Below are positions 17,116 through 17,117 of a DNA stretch of 17,117 bases, one piece after another (the stretch's first letter is position 1; the number at the start of each line of letters is the position of its first letter). The notes beneath the pieces are model-generated. The model was not told the DNA's origin. It saw only the letters and a list, made by a program, of their open reading frames with translations, and searched no databases. Source of the stretch: Chlamydomonas sphaeroides (lineage: Eukaryota; Chlorophyta; Chlorophyceae; Chlamydomonadales; Chlamydomonadaceae); assembly GCA_001662425.1 (NCBI GenBank), contig BDDC01000520.1, forward strand, positions 34,143 to 51,259, written 5' to 3'. Position numbers and translations under genes: made by a program.

Positions 17116-17117
17116 AG

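Noticed and set aside
1..17117. Mobile element, CRISPR array, bacterial operon or viral insertion
   Set aside because: No terminal inverted repeats, transposase or reverse-transcriptase motifs, regularly spaced repeats or Shine-Dalgarno-led gene runs were seen; the gene structure is that of a eukaryotic nucleus throughout.

Overview
This looks like nuclear DNA of a unicellular green alga (chlorophyte). The evidence is very high GC (roughly two thirds or more by eye), genes broken by many short GT-AG introns of about 100-340 nt, Ala/Gln/Gly-rich proteins, TGTAA motifs where polyadenylation signals are expected, and a transcription factor with the full domain plan of the Chlamydomonas copper regulator CRR1. 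The exact lineage (Chlamydomonas-like or Chlorella-like) cannot be settled from this window. All gene models were spliced by hand, and every exon junction listed keeps the reading frame. Layout: (1) 1-4521, + strand: the 3' part of a TRP/polycystin-type cation channel gene, 14 exons seen (15 if a stop-free 117-nt segment is an intron). The last transmembrane half (S4-S5 linker, S5, pore, S6) is present, followed by an unusual C-terminal tail with more hydrophobic segments and a coiled coil. (2) 4522-7413: about 2.9 kb with no gene I can support. It holds a G-quadruplex-like tract, a possible decayed coding remnant on the minus strand, a perfect 8-bp inverted repeat, a 16-mer that recurs upstream of the third gene, and a 493-nt ATG-free stretch that is probably the promoter and 5' leader of the next gene. 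(3) 7414-11716, + strand: a complete CRR1-like SBP-domain transcription factor (six exons, 1185 aa) with an aromatic/acidic N terminus, polyQ and polyA tracts, a split SBP zinc-binding domain, ankyrin repeats and a Cys-rich C terminus. A long GT-rich 3' flank follows, with a TGTAA signal at 12894. (4) 13187-16228, + strand: an 818-aa Ala/Leu-rich, probably organelle-targeted alpha-helical repeat protein (OPR/FASTK-like flavour), five exons. (5) 16961-17117, minus strand: the last exon of an FHA-domain protein of the SNIP1/DAWDLE type, convergent with gene 4 of this list and cut by the window edge. The genes do not look like one pathway; this is an ordinary eukaryotic neighbourhood of independent genes. 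The most informative locus is the CRR1-like gene, which in Chlamydomonas controls responses to copper limitation and low oxygen. The most unusual points are the tail of the TRP channel, the stop-free 3n intron, and the two short upstream elements that may be regulatory. I did not find evidence of a mobile element, CRISPR array, bacterial-type operon or RNA gene.
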